Source of the DNA: Oceanobacter sp. 1_MG-2023
GTDB taxonomy: Bacteria; Pseudomonadota; Gammaproteobacteria; Pseudomonadales; Oceanobacteraceae
Assembly (NCBI RefSeq): GCF_030689025.1
Contig: NZ_JAUYWA010000001.1
Coordinates: forward strand, 124,001 to 188,000
Direction of reading: 5' to 3'
Length of the DNA: 64,000 nt
Below are positions 11,162 to 19,823 of the stretch, one piece after another (the first letter of the stretch is position 1; each line of letters opens with the position of its first letter). The notes beneath the pieces were generated by a model that was not told the origin of the DNA, ran no database searches, and was given only the letters and a program-made list of their open reading frames with translations. The position numbers were made by a program, and so were the translations under genes.

Positions 11162-11806
11162 TCAGACATATTTTTTGAACACCAGAATGCGGTTATTGGC
11201 CGGCATGGCAATATCCTTGATCAGCCGCAGCTTTTCCTTGCGGGCAGCCAGTACAATTTGCTCAAAATCCTTGATTCCGGCTTCCGGGTCAACATCGGCC
11301 TTGAGCCAGGCATCCAGCGACTTGTTGCCTTCGCTGGTAAACTTGCCATGATAGTTAAACGGGCCGTACAAAAAAACCAATCCGGCGATGCGTAATACCC
11401 GGCCAATCCCGGCCATCATGGATCGTACCTTGGGCCAACCAACGTAATGCACTACATTGGCCGAAAACACCGCATCAACTTCCTTCACTGGCCACAGGTC
11501 TTGCGATACATCCAGCACTAACGGTGGCAAAAAATTATCCCGCCCTGAACGTAAACGCCAGGCATTGATCGATGCAATCCGGGCCGCCATTTCAGAAGGC
11601 TGCCAGGTAATATCGCGCATGCGTTCACTCATAAACGCCGCATGCTGGCCAGTACCGCTGCCTATTTCCAGTACGACAGAATGTTTCGGCAACTCTTCTG
11701 ACAGTACATCACCAATGGGTTGCTGATTACGTAAGCAGGATTCCGAGACCGGCAGGTCTTCATCCTGTGCAATTTGAAGCTCCGGCAGAATATTCACCCG
11801 ATTCAT
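11162..11806 (-). CDS. DUF938-family SAM-dependent methyltransferase
   Basis: 214 residues matching the DUF938 group of class I methyltransferases. The AdoMet-binding loop is VVLEIGSGTGQHAAFM (about residues 44-60); the acidic post-II region and the motif-IV-like FSANVVHYVGW follow, and the C-terminal half contains FLYGPFNYHGKFTSEGN, highly typical of this family. The substrate has not been established for the family as far as I know. It is a single gene reading toward the AT-rich intergenic region. The start ATG is followed by NRVNILPELQ, and the length is normal. Confidence 0.88.
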   Translation of the reverse strand: MNRVNILPELQIAQDEDLPVSESCLRNQQPIGDVLSEELPKHSVVLEIGSGTGQHAAFMSERMRDITWQPSEMAARIASINAWRLRSGRDNFLPPLVLDVSQDLWPVKEVDAVFSANVVHYVGWPKVRSMMAGIGRVLRIAGLVFLYGPFNYHGKFTSEGNKSLDAWLKADVDPEAGIKDFEQIVLAARKEKLRLIKDIAMPANNRILVFKKYV

Positions 11807-12033
11807 AGCGATTCCTGTTGTCTGCCGAGACCACCCTCAGCCTTACTCGCGGCAGAGTATGTCACAGGCACCAGTCGGCAGAAATAGTGCCGCTTCGAAA
11901 TAGCATGATCTTTATTGCACCATTCCATGCCCTTTTTCGAGAATCACTGTAACAGGCAAATTGCCGCCAGCCTGACTAGCCAGTAGAATCGGACGATATT
12001 TTTCGATTAATAAACCGGATTTGAACTAGCCCC

Positions 12034-13764
12034 ATGCGTGCAACCGAATTTTTACTCGCTACAGAGAAAGAAACCCCAGCCGATGCCGTGATTGTCAGTC
12101 ATCAATTAATGTTGCGATCCGGCATGATCCGCAAATTGGCCGCGGGTTTGTACACCTGGATGCCGCTGGGGTTACGTACCTTGCGCAAAGTTGAAGCCAT
12201 TGTACGGGAAGAAATGAATAAAGCCGGTGCCCAGGAGGTATTGATGCCAGCGGTACAACCCGCCGAGCTGTGGGAAGAAACCGGTCGCTGGTTCGAATAC
12301 GGTGGCGAATTGCTACGTGTCAAAGACCGCCACAATCGTGAGTTTTGTATTGGCCCGACCCACGAAGAAGTCATCACCGATCTGGCCCGTAACCAGCTAA
12401 GCAGTTACAAACAGCTACCGGTCACGCTGTTCCAGATCCAGACCAAATTCCGTGATGAAACCCGCCCGCGCTTCGGGGTCATGCGATCACGTGAATTTAT
12501 CATGAAGGATGCCTACTCCTTCCATCTGACCGAAGCAAGCCTGGAACAAACCTATCAGGTAATGCACGGCGCTTACTGCAACCTGTTTGACCGTCTTGGC
12601 CTCGACTACCGTCCGGTCTGGGCCGATACCGGCTCCATCGGTGGTGCCAAGTCCCACGAATTCCACGTCTTGGCTGATTCTGGAGAAGACGATATCGCCT
12701 TCTCCAGCGCCAGTGATTACGCCGCCAACGTTGAATTGGCCGAAGCCGTGGCACCAGCCGGTGAGCGCCCCGAACCAACCGAAGCGATGCAGCTGGTCGA
12801 CACCCCAGATGCCAAAACCATCGCCGAGCTGGTTGAACAACATGGCATTGCCATTGAAAAAACCATCAAAACCCTGATCGTTCATGGTGAAGCCGACGAC
12901 AAGGGACAGTACGATCTGGTTGCCCTGCTGGTGCGTGGCGATCATGAGCTGAATGAACTCAAGGCTGAAAAAATTCCCGGTATTGCCTCGCCACTCGAAT
13001 TTGCCAGTGAAGAAGAAATACGTCCGGTGGTCGGGGCTGGCCCAGGCTCCATTGGCCCGATTGGATTGACAATACGCATTATTGCCGACCGTGCCCTGAG
13101 CATCAGCTCAGACTTTGGTGCTGGCGCGAACAAAGACGGTCAACATTATTTTGGCATCAACTGGGAACGCGACCTGCCGCTGCCAGAATTTGCCGACCTG
13201 CGTAACGTCGTGGCCGGCGATCCAAGTCCTTGTGGCAAAGGCACACTGGAAATCAAACGGGGCATTGAAGTTGGCCATATTTTCCAGCTGGGTACCAAAT
13301 ACTCAGAAGCCATGAAAGCCACCGTGCTCAACGAAAATGGCAAGGACAGCACCCTGATCATGGGTTGTTATGGTGTCGGCGTCAGCCGGGTGGTCGCTGC
13401 CGCCATCGAGCAAAACCACGACGACAAGGGCATTATCTGGCCTGATGCCATCGCGCCGTTCCATATCGGTATTGTACCCATGAACTACCACCGTTCAGAC
13501 GCCGTAAAACAGGCAACCGAAACCCTCTACGCCGAACTGACCGCTGCCGGCTATGACGTTTATCTGGACGACCGCGACAAAAAAACCAGCCCCGGCGTCA
13601 AGTTTGCTGATATGGAGCTGATGGGCTTCCCGCATCGCATTGTACTGTCAGACCGGGGACTGGAAGCCGGCACGGTGGAATACAAGGCCCGCCGTGCTGA
13701 CGAGAAGCAAGACATTGCTCTCGAGGAACTGATGCCATTCCTGAAAACCAAGGTGTCATGCTAG
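12034..13764 (+). CDS. proS: prolyl-tRNA synthetase (bacterial-type, with INS editing domain)
   Basis: 576-residue class II aminoacyl-tRNA synthetase that charges tRNA-Pro. Motif 1 lies near [16 protein letters not shown], motif 2 is [21 protein letters not shown] and motif 3 is [13 protein letters not shown]. Between motifs 2 and 3 sits the INS domain (about residues 230-390) that hydrolyses misacylated Ala-tRNA-Pro; its [11 protein letters not shown] loop is clear. The C-terminal anticodon-binding domain includes [19 protein letters not shown]. The length matches bacterial ProS. The last codons overlap the start of the lytic transglycosylase gene (ATGCTAG), so the two are translationally coupled. 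Confidence 0.97.
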   Translation: MRATEFLLATEKETPADAVIVSHQLMLRSGMIRKLAAGLYTWMPLGLRTLRKVEAIVREEMNKAGAQEVLMPAVQPAELWEETGRWFEYGGELLRVKDRHNREFCIGPTHEEVITDLARNQLSSYKQLPVTLFQIQTKFRDETRPRFGVMRSREFIMKDAYSFHLTEASLEQTYQVMHGAYCNLFDRLGLDYRPVWADTGSIGGAKSHEFHVLADSGEDDIAFSSASDYAANVELAEAVAPAGERPEPTEAMQLVDTPDAKTIAELVEQHGIAIEKTIKTLIVHGEADDKGQYDLVALLVRGDHELNELKAEKIPGIASPLEFASEEEIRPVVGAGPGSIGPIGLTIRIIADRALSISSDFGAGANKDGQHYFGINWERDLPLPEFADLRNVVAGDPSPCGKGTLEIKRGIEVGHIFQLGTKYSEAMKATVLNENGKDSTLIMGCYGVGVSRVVAAAIEQNHDDKGIIWPDAIAPFHIGIVPMNYHRSDAVKQATETLYAELTAAGYDVYLDDRDKKTSPGVKFADMELMGFPHRIVLSDRGLEAGTVEYKARRADEKQDIALEELMPFLKTKVSC

Positions 13765-14354
13765 GCCGCCAACCGGCTACATGGTTGCTGACTGCCGTAC
13801 TGAGTGGCCATTGTGCCCTCAGTGCAGCAGAGGCGATGCCCAACCACGACCCGGAATTACGGTTGGCCTTGCTGAACGCTGTTACCACTGCCGAGTCGTT
13901 CCCCGACCGCTTTGATGCCGAAGTTTGGTTAATGGATATGCAATCCCGGCTCGAGAGCATGAAATGGATCAAGCTGAGAGATAAGGCCGAACAGCTTGAG
14001 TTTCTGCGGCTGGTACACCTCGAAGCCAGTCGGGCCAATATCTCCGCCGAGATGGTACTGGCCGTGATTCAGGTCGAAAGTGCCTTCGACCGTTTTGCGG
14101 TTTCCCGTGTAGGTGCCCGCGGTTATATGCAGATCATGCCTTTCTGGAAAAATGAAATCGGCCGCGATGGCGACAACCTGATGCATATGGCCACCAACCT
14201 GCGTTACGGCTGTACCATACTGCGCCACTACCTCGACAAGGAAAAAGGCAACTGGACCCGCGCGCTGGCACGCTATAACGGCAGCCTGGGCAGAACGGTT
14301 TATCCGGAAAAGGTGATGGCCGCCTGGGAAAAGTACTGGTTTGTAAACCATTGA
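13758..14354 (+). CDS. SLT-family lytic transglycosylase-like protein
   Basis: 198 residues with a hydrophobic signal-like N-terminus ([18 protein letters not shown]). The C-terminal half is a goose-lysozyme-like SLT domain: [17 protein letters not shown] carries the catalytic Glu, followed by [13 protein letters not shown] and LARYNGS. Such enzymes cleave the MurNAc-GlcNAc bond with 1,6-anhydro product formation and act in the periplasm. The start overlaps the proS stop by seven bases, implying coupled translation, an arrangement recurring in gammaproteobacteria. The consensus ALGLMQLMP appears here as [11 protein letters not shown]. Confidence 0.9.
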   Translation: MLGRQPATWLLTAVLSGHCALSAAEAMPNHDPELRLALLNAVTTAESFPDRFDAEVWLMDMQSRLESMKWIKLRDKAEQLEFLRLVHLEASRANISAEMVLAVIQVESAFDRFAVSRVGARGYMQIMPFWKNEIGRDGDNLMHMATNLRYGCTILRHYLDKEKGNWTRALARYNGSLGRTVYPEKVMAAWEKYWFVNH

Positions 14355-14815
14355 CCTGCCGGCGGAGGCAGGCAAGCCAAAACGCTCCTTGAACCAGTAA
14401 TACCGGGACACAGACCGCCTCTCTTTTTACCGGCTTATCATCGTCTCGCTTGTTATCTCTCTCACCACGACACCAACCCCACGACACCAGCCCCGCACAC
14501 TAACCCAAAACACGGTAATACCAGACTTCTGGCAATCAAAGCCTTTGCCATTCCTGCCTATCTTATTGATTTATAAAGGGTAGCAACCCTTATGACAGGA
14601 TAGGATAAGGCATCAGAACAGCTGCTCCATTGTTCCTGTCAGGCTGACAAACAGACGCATAAACAAGATACCTGGGTGAAAACGATCACTGAGTTCTTGA
14701 AATGGCCATAAACTTTACTCAATGCCCTGAGACAAAGACCGCCGTTGCTTGGTATACCTCCCGCTCAACACCCAGCTGAATCACCGGACACCACCGGCAA
14801 GCAAGAGGACAACAC
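14355..14815. other. intergenic region before the dicarboxylate/amino-acid symporter
   Basis: About 460 bases. A short hairpin (CCTGCC / GGCAGG) starts right at the transglycosylase stop, and a small GGGT-AGCA-ACCC hairpin lies near 14579-14590. No reading frame with a credible start is present. The promoter of the symporter gene is presumably in the right-hand part. Confidence 0.35.
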
Positions 14816-16081
14816 GTGACCAGACACTCCATTTCCTGGCCTGGACTGAATCTGCAAATCCTGATCGCCGCCGTCGCAGGCCTGATCCTTGGCTACTGGC
14901 TGAATGGCATGGACGACTCATCCGCCCTGCGCAGTAACATCCTGTATGCCGCCAATGTGATGGGCAGACTGTTTATTGATCTGCTCAAAATGATCCTGAT
15001 TCCGCTGATATTCACCTCCATTGTGGTTGGTGTGGCCAACCTGCAGGCCCATCGTCATGGTGGCCAGGTCTGGCGCTACACCCTGGGATTTTTTGCTCTC
15101 TCCATGGTCTGCGCCATGGTACTGGCGCTGGTCGTTACCGACTGGGTTCAACCCGGCAGTCATCTGCAACTCGCCATGTTTGCCGACAGCATGGAAAATT
15201 TTGAAGCCAAACAGTTAAGTGCCGGCGAATTTTTTGCCCAATTTCTCCACAGCCTGTTTATGAATCCGATGGCTGCCCTGGCGGATGGAAAAATCCTGCC
15301 CGTAGTGGTGTTTGCGCTGTTACTGGGGATTGCACTGGTCAAATCCGGCGAGCAAAAAATGCACATTCTGGTGGTATTGCAAGAATTACTGGCGCTGTTA
15401 ATGCGCATGATCCAATGGATCATGCTGCTGGCTCCATTCGGCGTGTTTGCCTTGTTAACCAAGCTGTTGGCCACCCAGGATCTGAGCCTGCTGGCCAGCA
15501 TGGGCGAATTTATTGTCCTGGTGTTTGCGATTACCCTGATCCACGGTGCCGTAATCTTGCCTGGCCTGCTGTGGCTCTTTACCCGTCAATCACCACAGTG
15601 GTTATGGCGGGGAGCGCGCCCGGCCCTGATCACTGCTTTTGCCACCAGCTCCAGTGCTGCCACGCTGCCGATCAGTCTGCGCTGCAGCGAAGAAAATCTG
15701 GGCGTCAGCAAAGACGTGGCCGGATTTGTCTTGCCGGTTGGCGCCACCATGAACATGGACGGCACAGCCCTGTATGAGGCCGCTGCAGCACTGTTTATCG
15801 CCTATCTGATCGGCATCGACCTGTCAGTCGGCCAGCAGATCATTGTGATGCTGACGGCCATGATTGCTTCCATGGGCGCGCCAGGCATTCCCAGTGCCGG
15901 CATGGTTACCATGGTCATGGTGTTGCAATCTGTGGGGCTGCCAGCCGAAGCCATTGCCATATTGCTCCCCATCGATCGTATTCTCGATACTGTCCGCACC
16001 GCCGTGAATGTTGAGGGGGATATTGTTGCCAGTATTGTGGTGGATCAGGCGCTAAAAAACCGGAGTGATAACGCAGGTTAA
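14816..16081 (+). CDS. dicarboxylate/amino acid:cation symporter (DAACS family, GltP/DctA-like)
   Basis: 421-residue polytopic transporter of the sodium/proton-coupled glutamate/aspartate/C4-dicarboxylate family. The family landmarks are visible: KMILIPLIFTSIVVGVANL in TM2/3, the serine-rich re-entrant loop TSSSAATLPI, the cation/substrate segment VLPVGATMNMDGTALYE, and the second re-entrant loop near MIASMGAPGIPSAG followed by LPIDRILDTVRTAVNVEGD. The start is a GTG at 14816 with AGAGGA at six to seven bases. The exact substrate (glutamate or C4-dicarboxylate) cannot be decided. It is monocistronic. Confidence 0.93.
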   Translation: MTRHSISWPGLNLQILIAAVAGLILGYWLNGMDDSSALRSNILYAANVMGRLFIDLLKMILIPLIFTSIVVGVANLQAHRHGGQVWRYTLGFFALSMVCAMVLALVVTDWVQPGSHLQLAMFADSMENFEAKQLSAGEFFAQFLHSLFMNPMAALADGKILPVVVFALLLGIALVKSGEQKMHILVVLQELLALLMRMIQWIMLLAPFGVFALLTKLLATQDLSLLASMGEFIVLVFAITLIHGAVILPGLLWLFTRQSPQWLWRGARPALITAFATSSSAATLPISLRCSEENLGVSKDVAGFVLPVGATMNMDGTALYEAAAALFIAYLIGIDLSVGQQIIVMLTAMIASMGAPGIPSAGMVTMVMVLQSVGLPAEAIAILLPIDRILDTVRTAVNVEGDIVASIVVDQALKNRSDNAG

Positions 16082-16191
16082 GCTGTCGGAAAAACCGGTA
16101 TCTCTGCTCAATTAGTTATCGTCACCGTCATGATGAAGCAACATCGGCATGACACCTTGGTAAGTTATGATCACCACTGGCTGACTTTGCT

Positions 16192-16458
16192 ATGGTTAAA
16201 CGCAGTGCCAAAATTCTGCTCGGCATTTTTTTTATCATCGCCGGTATCATTGTGACGCCTCTTCCCCTCCCTTTTGGCCTCGTCATGATCGTTATCGGCC
16301 TGTCATTACTCGTCAGCACTGTGCCACGCGTGCGGGAATGGCTACGCCAACAACGCCATCGTTATCGGGAATTTTCTGGCCGACTGAATGCCATCAAAAG
16401 CAAGTTGCCCGGCTTTGCCCGTAAGCTGATTGAAGACACCGATCCAGGGCCTCACTGA
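16192..16458 (+). CDS. small membrane protein with PGPG-like hairpin
   Basis: 88 residues. After a basic start (MVKRSAK) come two hydrophobic segments, LLGIFFIIAGIIVTPL and FGLVMIVIGLSLLVST, joined by a proline-glycine turn (PLPLPFG), then a highly basic cytoplasmic tail (REWLRQQRHRYREF). The layout resembles PGPGW-type putative transmembrane proteins. The ribosome binding site is weak. It lies 37 bases upstream of the DnaJ-like gene, so the two may form an operon. Function unknown. Confidence 0.75.
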   Translation: MVKRSAKILLGIFFIIAGIIVTPLPLPFGLVMIVIGLSLLVSTVPRVREWLRQQRHRYREFSGRLNAIKSKLPGFARKLIEDTDPGPH

Positions 16459-16495
16459 CACAGCAGGCCGTTATCAGCTGTGATATTCTGCCGCC

Positions 16496-17104
16496 ATGCT
16501 GAATCTCAAACGCGACCAAATCAATCCTCCGGATGAAAGCCTCGATACCCTGCAAGCACTGCTTTCCAGTCAATTGCAGGATGGCCAGTGTCACACCGAA
16601 TACCAACTGATCCACTGGCTCAAACAGCCAGTGCCCGGCGTTTTCCAGCCGGATGCCCTGGCCGATTCCCTGACTCTGTTTCGTTGCCACTTTCTGGTGA
16701 TGCATTGCTTGTATCGTTTACGCCTGGAATGGCTGGCGCAACAGGCTGGCTGGCTGAATATCGAACCACTCGGCGTGCAATTACAGCCTTGGGATACTGA
16801 GCAGGCCAGCGATAACCAGCACGTCTGTGAAGCCGATCCGCTGGCCCGCTATTATCTTGATCTCACCCACCTCAGTACCGATCGCGATACCGTCGACAAG
16901 CTCTTGCGGGGCATCTGGCAGCAAACCCTGACACCCGATCAGCGCCGCAGCGACCTGCGCTTGCTGGAGTTACAGGAAGGTGCCAACGAATCGGATATCC
17001 GTCGGCAATATCGCCGTCTCGCCATGCGCCACCATCCGGACCGGGGTGGTGATGTCAGTCATTTCCAGGCGCTGCTGGCGGCGTATCAACGGCTGACGGT
17101 TTGA
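16496..17104 (+). CDS. DnaJ-related protein with C-terminal J domain
   Basis: 202 residues. The N-terminal 130 residues fit the DNAJ_related domain found in gammaproteobacteria: an aromatic/leucine-rich region with FRCHFLVMHCLYRL. The C-terminal 55 residues are a J domain with DIRRQYRRLAMRHHPDRGG, including the HPD tripeptide that stimulates DnaK ATPase. No zinc-finger or Gly/Phe region exists, so it is a type III J-protein. A role in recruiting DnaK to specific clients is inferred from the J domain alone. It lies directly downstream of the small membrane protein gene. Confidence 0.88.
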   Translation: MLNLKRDQINPPDESLDTLQALLSSQLQDGQCHTEYQLIHWLKQPVPGVFQPDALADSLTLFRCHFLVMHCLYRLRLEWLAQQAGWLNIEPLGVQLQPWDTEQASDNQHVCEADPLARYYLDLTHLSTDRDTVDKLLRGIWQQTLTPDQRRSDLRLLELQEGANESDIRRQYRRLAMRHHPDRGGDVSHFQALLAAYQRLTV

Positions 17105-17279
17105 CACTTTCTTCTAGAACCGCAACCAATATCCATCTTGTTGGCCAGGACAGGCTATCTTCGGCAAGGGGTCACTAGCGACGGCGCAACCGCCAGAAGG
17201 TCAACACAGAAGGAACAATATCGGCAGTCACCAACACATCAGGATGCCAAGGAACGTCACTCGAATGCCGTAGTCACAA

Positions 17280-17368
17280 GGGGGCATCTATTTAATCCGG
17301 TGCTCACTCTGGGCTACCGGATGGTTTCGAATCACGAAGCCGACTTGCAGGATTAAATATATGTCCCC
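17280..17368. repeat. 89-bp palindromic-ended intergenic element (copy 1)
   Basis: The element is bounded by 19-bp imperfect inverted repeats: the left arm 17280-17298 and right arm 17350-17368 agree at 17 of 19 positions, with the shared core TATTTAATCC. The interior contains GGGCTACC and AAGCCGAC-TTGCAG. The right 23 bases recur with two mismatches at 38751-38773. A MITE- or REP-like origin is inferred. It occupies much of the 290-base gap between the DnaJ-like and polysaccharide-deacetylase genes, in which I see no real gene. Confidence 0.6.
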
Positions 17369-17395
17369 ACAGCATTCACCGAACAAGGGCGTTCC

Positions 17396-18430
17396 ATGAA
17401 GTATCTCGTACTACTTGCCGGCCTGTTGATAACGATGGCAACCCGGGCAGAGCTGGTTATCTTGCAATACCATCACGTTTCCACCAGCACACCGGCTGCC
17501 ACCAGTATCAGCCCGGCGGATTTCAAACGGCATTTGCTATTGTTGGCGTCACTGAACAAAACCATTGTCGATTTGCCAAGCGCCATTCAGACCTTGCGCC
17601 AAGGTGGCACTCTGCCGGACAACGCCGTTGCCATTACCTTTGATGATGCCTACGAATCTATTTATCACAACGCCTTCCCGTTACTGGCCCAACGTCGCTG
17701 GCCTTTCACTGTGTTTGTGAACCCGGGAACGATCGATGCAGAACACGAGGGGATCATGCCCTGGCAACAGTTGCGCGAGATGCAACAGCAAGGGGCGACC
17801 ATTGCCAATCACACCCAGGACCACCCTTATCTGATTCAGCGCCCGGATAACCTGACGCTGGATGCATGGCTGACCCAGCAAGTCGATAACGCCGAACAAC
17901 GAATCAAGCAGGAAATGGGGCAATCCAACCGCTTGCTGGCCTACCCTTATGGTGAGTATTCACTGGCAATCGCGGAGTGGCTCCAAGATCACGATTACCT
18001 GGCATTTGGGCAACATTCCGGGGCTGTATCCAGCCAATCATTCTGGCAAGCGATTCCACGCTACCCGGTCGCGGGTGCCTATGCCGACCCTGATACGCTC
18101 AATAACAAACTCCAGACCCTGGCATTACCCGTTGCCAGCAACTCTCTGGTCGACCCGGCACTGGGGAGCGATAACCCGCCAGAGCTGCAGCTAACCCTGC
18201 ACTCCCAGGATCTTGATCCTGACCATTTGCGCTGTTTTGCCAGCGGTGAAGGCCAGATTGGCCACCAGGTCGATGTCACTGGCACCACCATCATCCTGAC
18301 AACCCAAGCCACCCAACCCATTACCCAGGGCCGCAGCCGCTATAACTGCACCGCCCCCAGCCTCAGCAAACCCGGCTATTTTTACTGGTATTCGCAATTA
18401 TGGATCAATACGAGCGTAGAAAACCGTTGA
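17396..18430 (+). CDS. polysaccharide deacetylase family protein (NodB domain), exported
   Basis: 344 residues with a signal peptide (MKYLVLLAGLLITMATRA). The NodB homology fold is visible: YHHVS start, motif 1 AITFDDAYES (catalytic Asp and metal Asp), motif 2 NHTQDHP (two His metal ligands), and motif 3 YPYGEYS. The organisation resembles the N-terminal deacetylase half of PgaB. The C-terminal 100 residues form an extra beta-rich domain with two cysteines (RCFASG and YNCTAP). It likely removes acetyl groups from a surface or wall glycan. The last 26 bases overlap the convergent YgjP-type gene. The ATG has weak Shine-Dalgarno support. Confidence 0.9.
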   Translation: MKYLVLLAGLLITMATRAELVILQYHHVSTSTPAATSISPADFKRHLLLLASLNKTIVDLPSAIQTLRQGGTLPDNAVAITFDDAYESIYHNAFPLLAQRRWPFTVFVNPGTIDAEHEGIMPWQQLREMQQQGATIANHTQDHPYLIQRPDNLTLDAWLTQQVDNAEQRIKQEMGQSNRLLAYPYGEYSLAIAEWLQDHDYLAFGQHSGAVSSQSFWQAIPRYPVAGAYADPDTLNNKLQTLALPVASNSLVDPALGSDNPPELQLTLHSQDLDPDHLRCFASGEGQIGHQVDVTGTTIILTTQATQPITQGRSRYNCTAPSLSKPGYFYWYSQLWINTSVENR

Positions 18431-19109
18431 GGTGGTACTGATCCAATGTTTGCTCACGCAGGCGACAATCCGCCAGATGAAATGCCATCAGACGCCGAAA
18501 ACCGGGGCCATGATCAAAATGCCGGATATGGCAAAGCTCATGTACCACCACCAGTTCAATCAGCGGTTCGGGCATATGAATCAGCGCCATATTCAGATTG
18601 ATATACCCCTTGCGAGACAAGCTGCCCCAGCGGGTCCGCATTTTTTTCACCCGTAGCACCGGCCTCTCAACCCCATACTGCTGAAACCGGGGCCACCAGC
18701 AATCCAGCAGATCACTGAAGGTGCTGCGCGCCTGCTGCTTGAGCCAGTCATCCATCAGCGCCTGCCGCTGCCCTGCGGGCATGGCAGGCACAAGCAGCTG
18801 GTCATCACACACTTGCGGGATGGCCACGTCGGTCTCCACCAGCGTCAGGGTGCGCCCCAGGTACTTCAGCACACCTTCATTGCGACTCTGGTTTTCTTTC
18901 CACTCTCGACGACGCTGAATCAGCCAGGCTTGATGACCGTCGAGAAAACGGTTTACCTGGGCTTTACTGGCACCCAACGGAATACGCAGGTCGATTTCAC
19001 CGGCCGGGTTCAGCACCAGTCGTAAACTTTTGCGTTTCATCGCCTGAATATGGAGTACAACATCCTCTCCATCCAGCGGAACAAGCAATTGTTGTTTGTA
19101 GCCTTTCAT
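18405..19109 (-). CDS. YgjP/WLM-type zinc metalloprotease-like protein (DUF45)
   Basis: 234 residues of the M48-like YgjP family. The metal site is VVVHELCHIRHFDHGPGF: HExxH gives the two His ligands and the catalytic Glu, with a further conserved HxxxF. Upstream blocks RVKKMRTRWGSLSRKGYINLN and ELVVVHELCH are characteristic. The N-terminal half is a beta-rich domain (SLRLVLNPAGEIDLRIP). The E. coli homologue is a poorly characterised hydrolase; the substrate is unknown. The ATG at 19109 (MKGYKQQL) is the better start because the upstream in-frame ATG at 19148 collides with the divergent gene's control region. The 3' end overlaps the deacetylase gene tail to tail. Confidence 0.9.
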   Translation of the reverse strand: MKGYKQQLLVPLDGEDVVLHIQAMKRKSLRLVLNPAGEIDLRIPLGASKAQVNRFLDGHQAWLIQRRREWKENQSRNEGVLKYLGRTLTLVETDVAIPQVCDDQLLVPAMPAGQRQALMDDWLKQQARSTFSDLLDCWWPRFQQYGVERPVLRVKKMRTRWGSLSRKGYINLNMALIHMPEPLIELVVVHELCHIRHFDHGPGFRRLMAFHLADCRLREQTLDQYHLNGFLRSY

Positions 19110-19148
19110 AAGCCTGCTAGCATTGGCTCCGACTTCAGGAGCACCCAA

Positions 19149-19724
19149 ATGAATGATCTAAATAATATCCCAGCCATGACCGAGAACGAACTGGAAACTC
19201 TCGGGGTATTGCTGGAAGACGAAGCAGAACGCCAGGACAGTTTCGATTTTTTCGCCGTCCACGGCCTGATTACCTCGTTTTTGGCAGGGCCGATTGAGTT
19301 CGATATCCAGCGAGTCTGGGACTGTGCCTTTGACGAAAAACTGGGCTTCAGCAGCGCTGAAAAAGCCACCGTCACCGAGCTGCTTGGCAAAATGACTGCG
19401 GAAATCCAGGGCTGGCTCGATTCCGGCCAGGATTTCCCTGTACCTTGTGAGTTGACTCTGTCGGATGAAGAAGACGAGCCACCCATCGAAGGTTGGGCTA
19501 TTGGTTTTATGACCGGTGTCATGCTGCACGAAGAGGACTGGTACCAGCGCGATGAAGAAAACGTCGCCGAGAGCCTGTTCCCGATCATGTACGCTTCTGG
19601 CCTGTTCGCAGACGAAGAAGAAATGGCCGACATCGATGATGACATCGAGCTGTCCGACCAGGTCTGTGGCGGTATTCCAGCAGCCGTCATCGACCTGTAT
19701 CTGTTTTTCCATAGCCAGGGCTGA
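19149..19724 (+). CDS. YecA/YgfB (UPF0149) family protein
   Basis: 191-residue acidic protein of the YgfB/YecA group, nearly all helical: VHGLITSFLAGPIEF near the start, EGWAIGFMTGVMLHEEDW in the middle and IPAAVIDLYLFFHSQG at the end. The C-terminal SEC-C zinc motif of longer YecA proteins is absent, as in the UPF0149 subset. Function is not firmly known. The ATG at 19149 has AGGAG at eight bases; the reading frame open from 19050 overlaps the divergent gene and is not used. A strong terminator follows 46 bases after the stop. Confidence 0.85.
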   Translation: MNDLNNIPAMTENELETLGVLLEDEAERQDSFDFFAVHGLITSFLAGPIEFDIQRVWDCAFDEKLGFSSAEKATVTELLGKMTAEIQGWLDSGQDFPVPCELTLSDEEDEPPIEGWAIGFMTGVMLHEEDWYQRDEENVAESLFPIMYASGLFADEEEMADIDDDIELSDQVCGGIPAAVIDLYLFFHSQG

Positions 19725-19769
19725 ACCACAGGCAGCGTTATGCACCTGAGCCTGCCAGAACACAAAAAA

Positions 19770-19798
19770 CCCGAAGCCTTTGCAGGCTTCGGGTTTTT
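19770..19798. terminator. Rho-independent terminator between YecA-like and PstS/OmpA genes
   Basis: Perfect 10-bp stem CCCGAAGCCT / AGGCTTCGGG with a TTGC loop, preceded by A6 and followed by T5. It serves the plus-strand YecA-like gene and, by symmetry, the convergent minus-strand gene. Confidence 0.92.
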
Positions 19799-19823
19799 CT
19801 TTGTCGCTTGGCAGCAGTCAGGC

